Shown: positions 62,569-64,000 of the stretch, piece by piece | Numbering within the stretch: position 1 is the first letter of the stretch | Layout of the letters: each line of letters begins with the position of its first letter | Origin: Leishmania infantum JPCM5 | Lineage: Eukaryota; Euglenozoa; Kinetoplastea; Trypanosomatida; Trypanosomatidae | Direction: 5' to 3' | DNA length: 64,000 nucleotides | Assembly: GCF_000002875.2 (NCBI RefSeq) | Contig: NC_009277.2 | Location: forward strand, 2,501 to 66,500 | Made by a program: the position numbers and the translations under genes | The notes under the pieces: model-generated | Database searches by the model: none | Told to the model about the DNA's origin: nothing | The model's input: only the letters and a program-made list of their open reading frames with translations

Positions 62569-63839
62569 CGGGACAAAGGAGGAGTTCGGGTGGCGTGACG
62601 ATGGCAGCGGGCAGTTCGTGTGTGCGCGTTGGTTGGCGCCAATGCGAGCGCTGCACAAAGAAAGCGAGAGGGTGGAAGGAGATGTACAAGAGAGGGGAGA
62701 GTCACGCATGCACACATCCGCACACTCGAGGGCACAGACATATACATATGTCTGTGCCTGTGGGGGGAGAGAGAGACAGGGGGGGAGCAGGAGGGATACA
62801 TGTAAGGGTGCGCGTCTGAGAGAGCCGCCATGGACGCACGCCTGCGGTCCCTCACCCATCCTCCATCATCACCAAAGGTAAGTCATCGGATTAGGGCAGT
62901 GTTAGTGCGAGGGCGAGTGCTAGTGCCGCCCCGGGCATTGCAAGTGCACCGACGCACACAGACGCGCGCGTCCCCCCACCGCCACCACCACCAGGGATCA
63001 CCTCCTCACTGCATGCCACGCACGCCCAACCGTGACGACGATCACGATGATGCCACGGCAGTGGCGGGTGCTGTGGGCGTCCCCCTCATTCTTGTAGTTG
63101 CCTTTCTTTGCGAGGTCGAGAGAAAGAGAGAGTCTATGTCGAGATCTAAGTGGAAGACGGCGAGCGAGTGAGTGAGCGGGAGAAGAAGGGGCGGTAGACA
63201 CGCGCCTGCATGCACGTGCACACACACACACGCATGGCCAGGAGTCGCTGGACAGCACAAAAAAGAGATGGCACTATTTTGTCAGGGGCGTGAATGCGGT
63301 GTCGGTCAATCAAAGAGAGGGGGAGGGCACCGACGCGGCCTTGCGGAGGCTTCGTCTACAATGCAGCCATGCAGACCAGCGCGTCGTCAGGCAACGCCGC
63401 ACGGAGGCAGAAGTTGAACGAGTCAGTAGAGTGGGATGTGAGAGAGTGAGAAAGGGAGTGAGGGGTAGGCGTGTATGTATGTGGGTGGATGGAGGCGACA
63501 TGCACGCTATGGTGATGCGCCTGCAGGTGAGCCTCTGCGTCTTGTACCTTTTTATTCCTTGTCACGCAACCAAGTTGACTGTTGGGGAGGGGGGAAGGCT
63601 TCGGCAAGCCACCGATTCGCCCCACCCCCTCACGTACACAAAACACGTACCGCCTCACGCCACTCGTCCCTGATGCCTTCCCATACCTGTCGTCGAACGC
63701 ATACACCTTTATTGATACGCTTGCACGCATGCACAGTACAGGCCAGCCCCTCTCGATAATTGCGACACCAACAGCGGAGAGGAGATACAAATACAGGTAT
63801 GAACTGAGCGGAGCGGAAAAAGATGCGTACGCGAGCATC

Positions 63840-63842
<3 letters not shown>

Positions 63843-63871
<29 letters not shown>
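63843..63871. repeat. (GT)14 microsatellite
   Basis: An uninterrupted GT run about 40 bases downstream of the stop codon of the partial gene at the right edge. Confidence 0.95.
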
Positions 63872-63873
<2 letters not shown>

Positions 63874-63907
63874 TCACCGGGAGGAGGGAGGGGAGTGTGC
63901 GGCGGCG

Positions 63908-64000
63908 TCAGCGTCGCTTTAGGACGTTGCGCAGGTGATTCGCCTCCGTCGCCGTCGCAAAGCCGAAGACCACCTGCGAGGGCCGAGTCGAAGTGCGCGC
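63908..64000 (-). CDS. C-terminal end of a gene cut by the window edge
   Basis: Thirty in-frame codons ending in TGA at 63908-63910. The translation (QVVFGFATATEANHLRNVLK plus RR) has a normal residue mix, unlike the low-complexity frames of the spacers, and lies on the same strand as all other genes. The rest is outside the window. No family can be assigned from this tail. Confidence 0.6.
   Translation of the reverse strand, partial: ARTSTRPSQVVFGFATATEANHLRNVLKRR

Larger units (their letters stand above)
62439..63907. other. Spacer upstream of the low-complexity gene
   Basis: No gene is supported. It contains GT microsatellites (62551-62568 and 63843-63871), purine-rich runs and a mixed-composition stretch at 63540-63780. 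Confidence 0.6.

Overview
The window looks like nuclear DNA of a trypanosomatid, most likely Leishmania. It holds about 18 intronless protein genes or gene remnants, all on the minus strand, with no strand switch. They are separated by 0.4-5.7 kb of purine-rich (minus-strand pyrimidine-rich) spacer, as expected for a polycistronic unit processed by trans-splicing and polyadenylation. From memory, the order histone H4 / LRR / WD40 / mL46 / Pumilio / ABCG array / TMEM209-like / secretory cyclophilin / proteasome beta-6 matches the left end of Leishmania chromosome 6. That placement is recall, not a search. No telomeric repeat is visible at position 1.

Layout in coordinate order, which is opposite to transcription. 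1.5-1.9 kb: histone H4. 4.0-5.7: leucine-rich-repeat protein. 6.5-7.05: a 565-bp retroposon-like repeat with a near-identical inverted copy at 19.1-19.7. 11.3-13.4: WD40 protein with a PB1-like domain and a duplicated N-terminal module. 14.2-15.1: mitoribosomal protein mL46. 20.6-22.1: PUF (Pumilio) protein. 26.1-27.1: coiled-coil protein. 28.8-30.1: one reading frame interrupted by an in-frame TGA. 32.5-42.4: two full ABCG half-transporters and a third, decapitated and truncated copy. 43.7-45.6: TMEM209-like membrane protein. 46.9-47.5: signal-peptide cyclophilin. 48.4-49.0: NADAR protein. 50.5-51.3: proteasome beta-6. 52.1-52.4: small mitochondrial membrane protein. 53.0-54.4: SAMHD1-like HD hydrolase. 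55.8-56.2: TRM112. 56.7-58.8: divergent kinesin. 60.3-62.4: low-complexity protein of unknown function. 63.9-64.0: the C-terminus of a further gene.

Neighbouring genes share no pathway, as is usual in trypanosomatid polycistrons. Control is expected after transcription, through 5' splice sites, 3'UTRs and UTR-resident repeats. The strongest unusual points are these: the ABCG array, whose copies are almost identical inside the coding region but diverge exactly at both ends; the broken third ABCG copy beside an A-tract; the inverted SIDER-like pair flanking 12 kb; the in-frame TGA in the 28.8-30.1 kb gene; and the PB1+WD40 protein. I saw no CRISPR array, operon promoter, rRNA or convincing tRNA.
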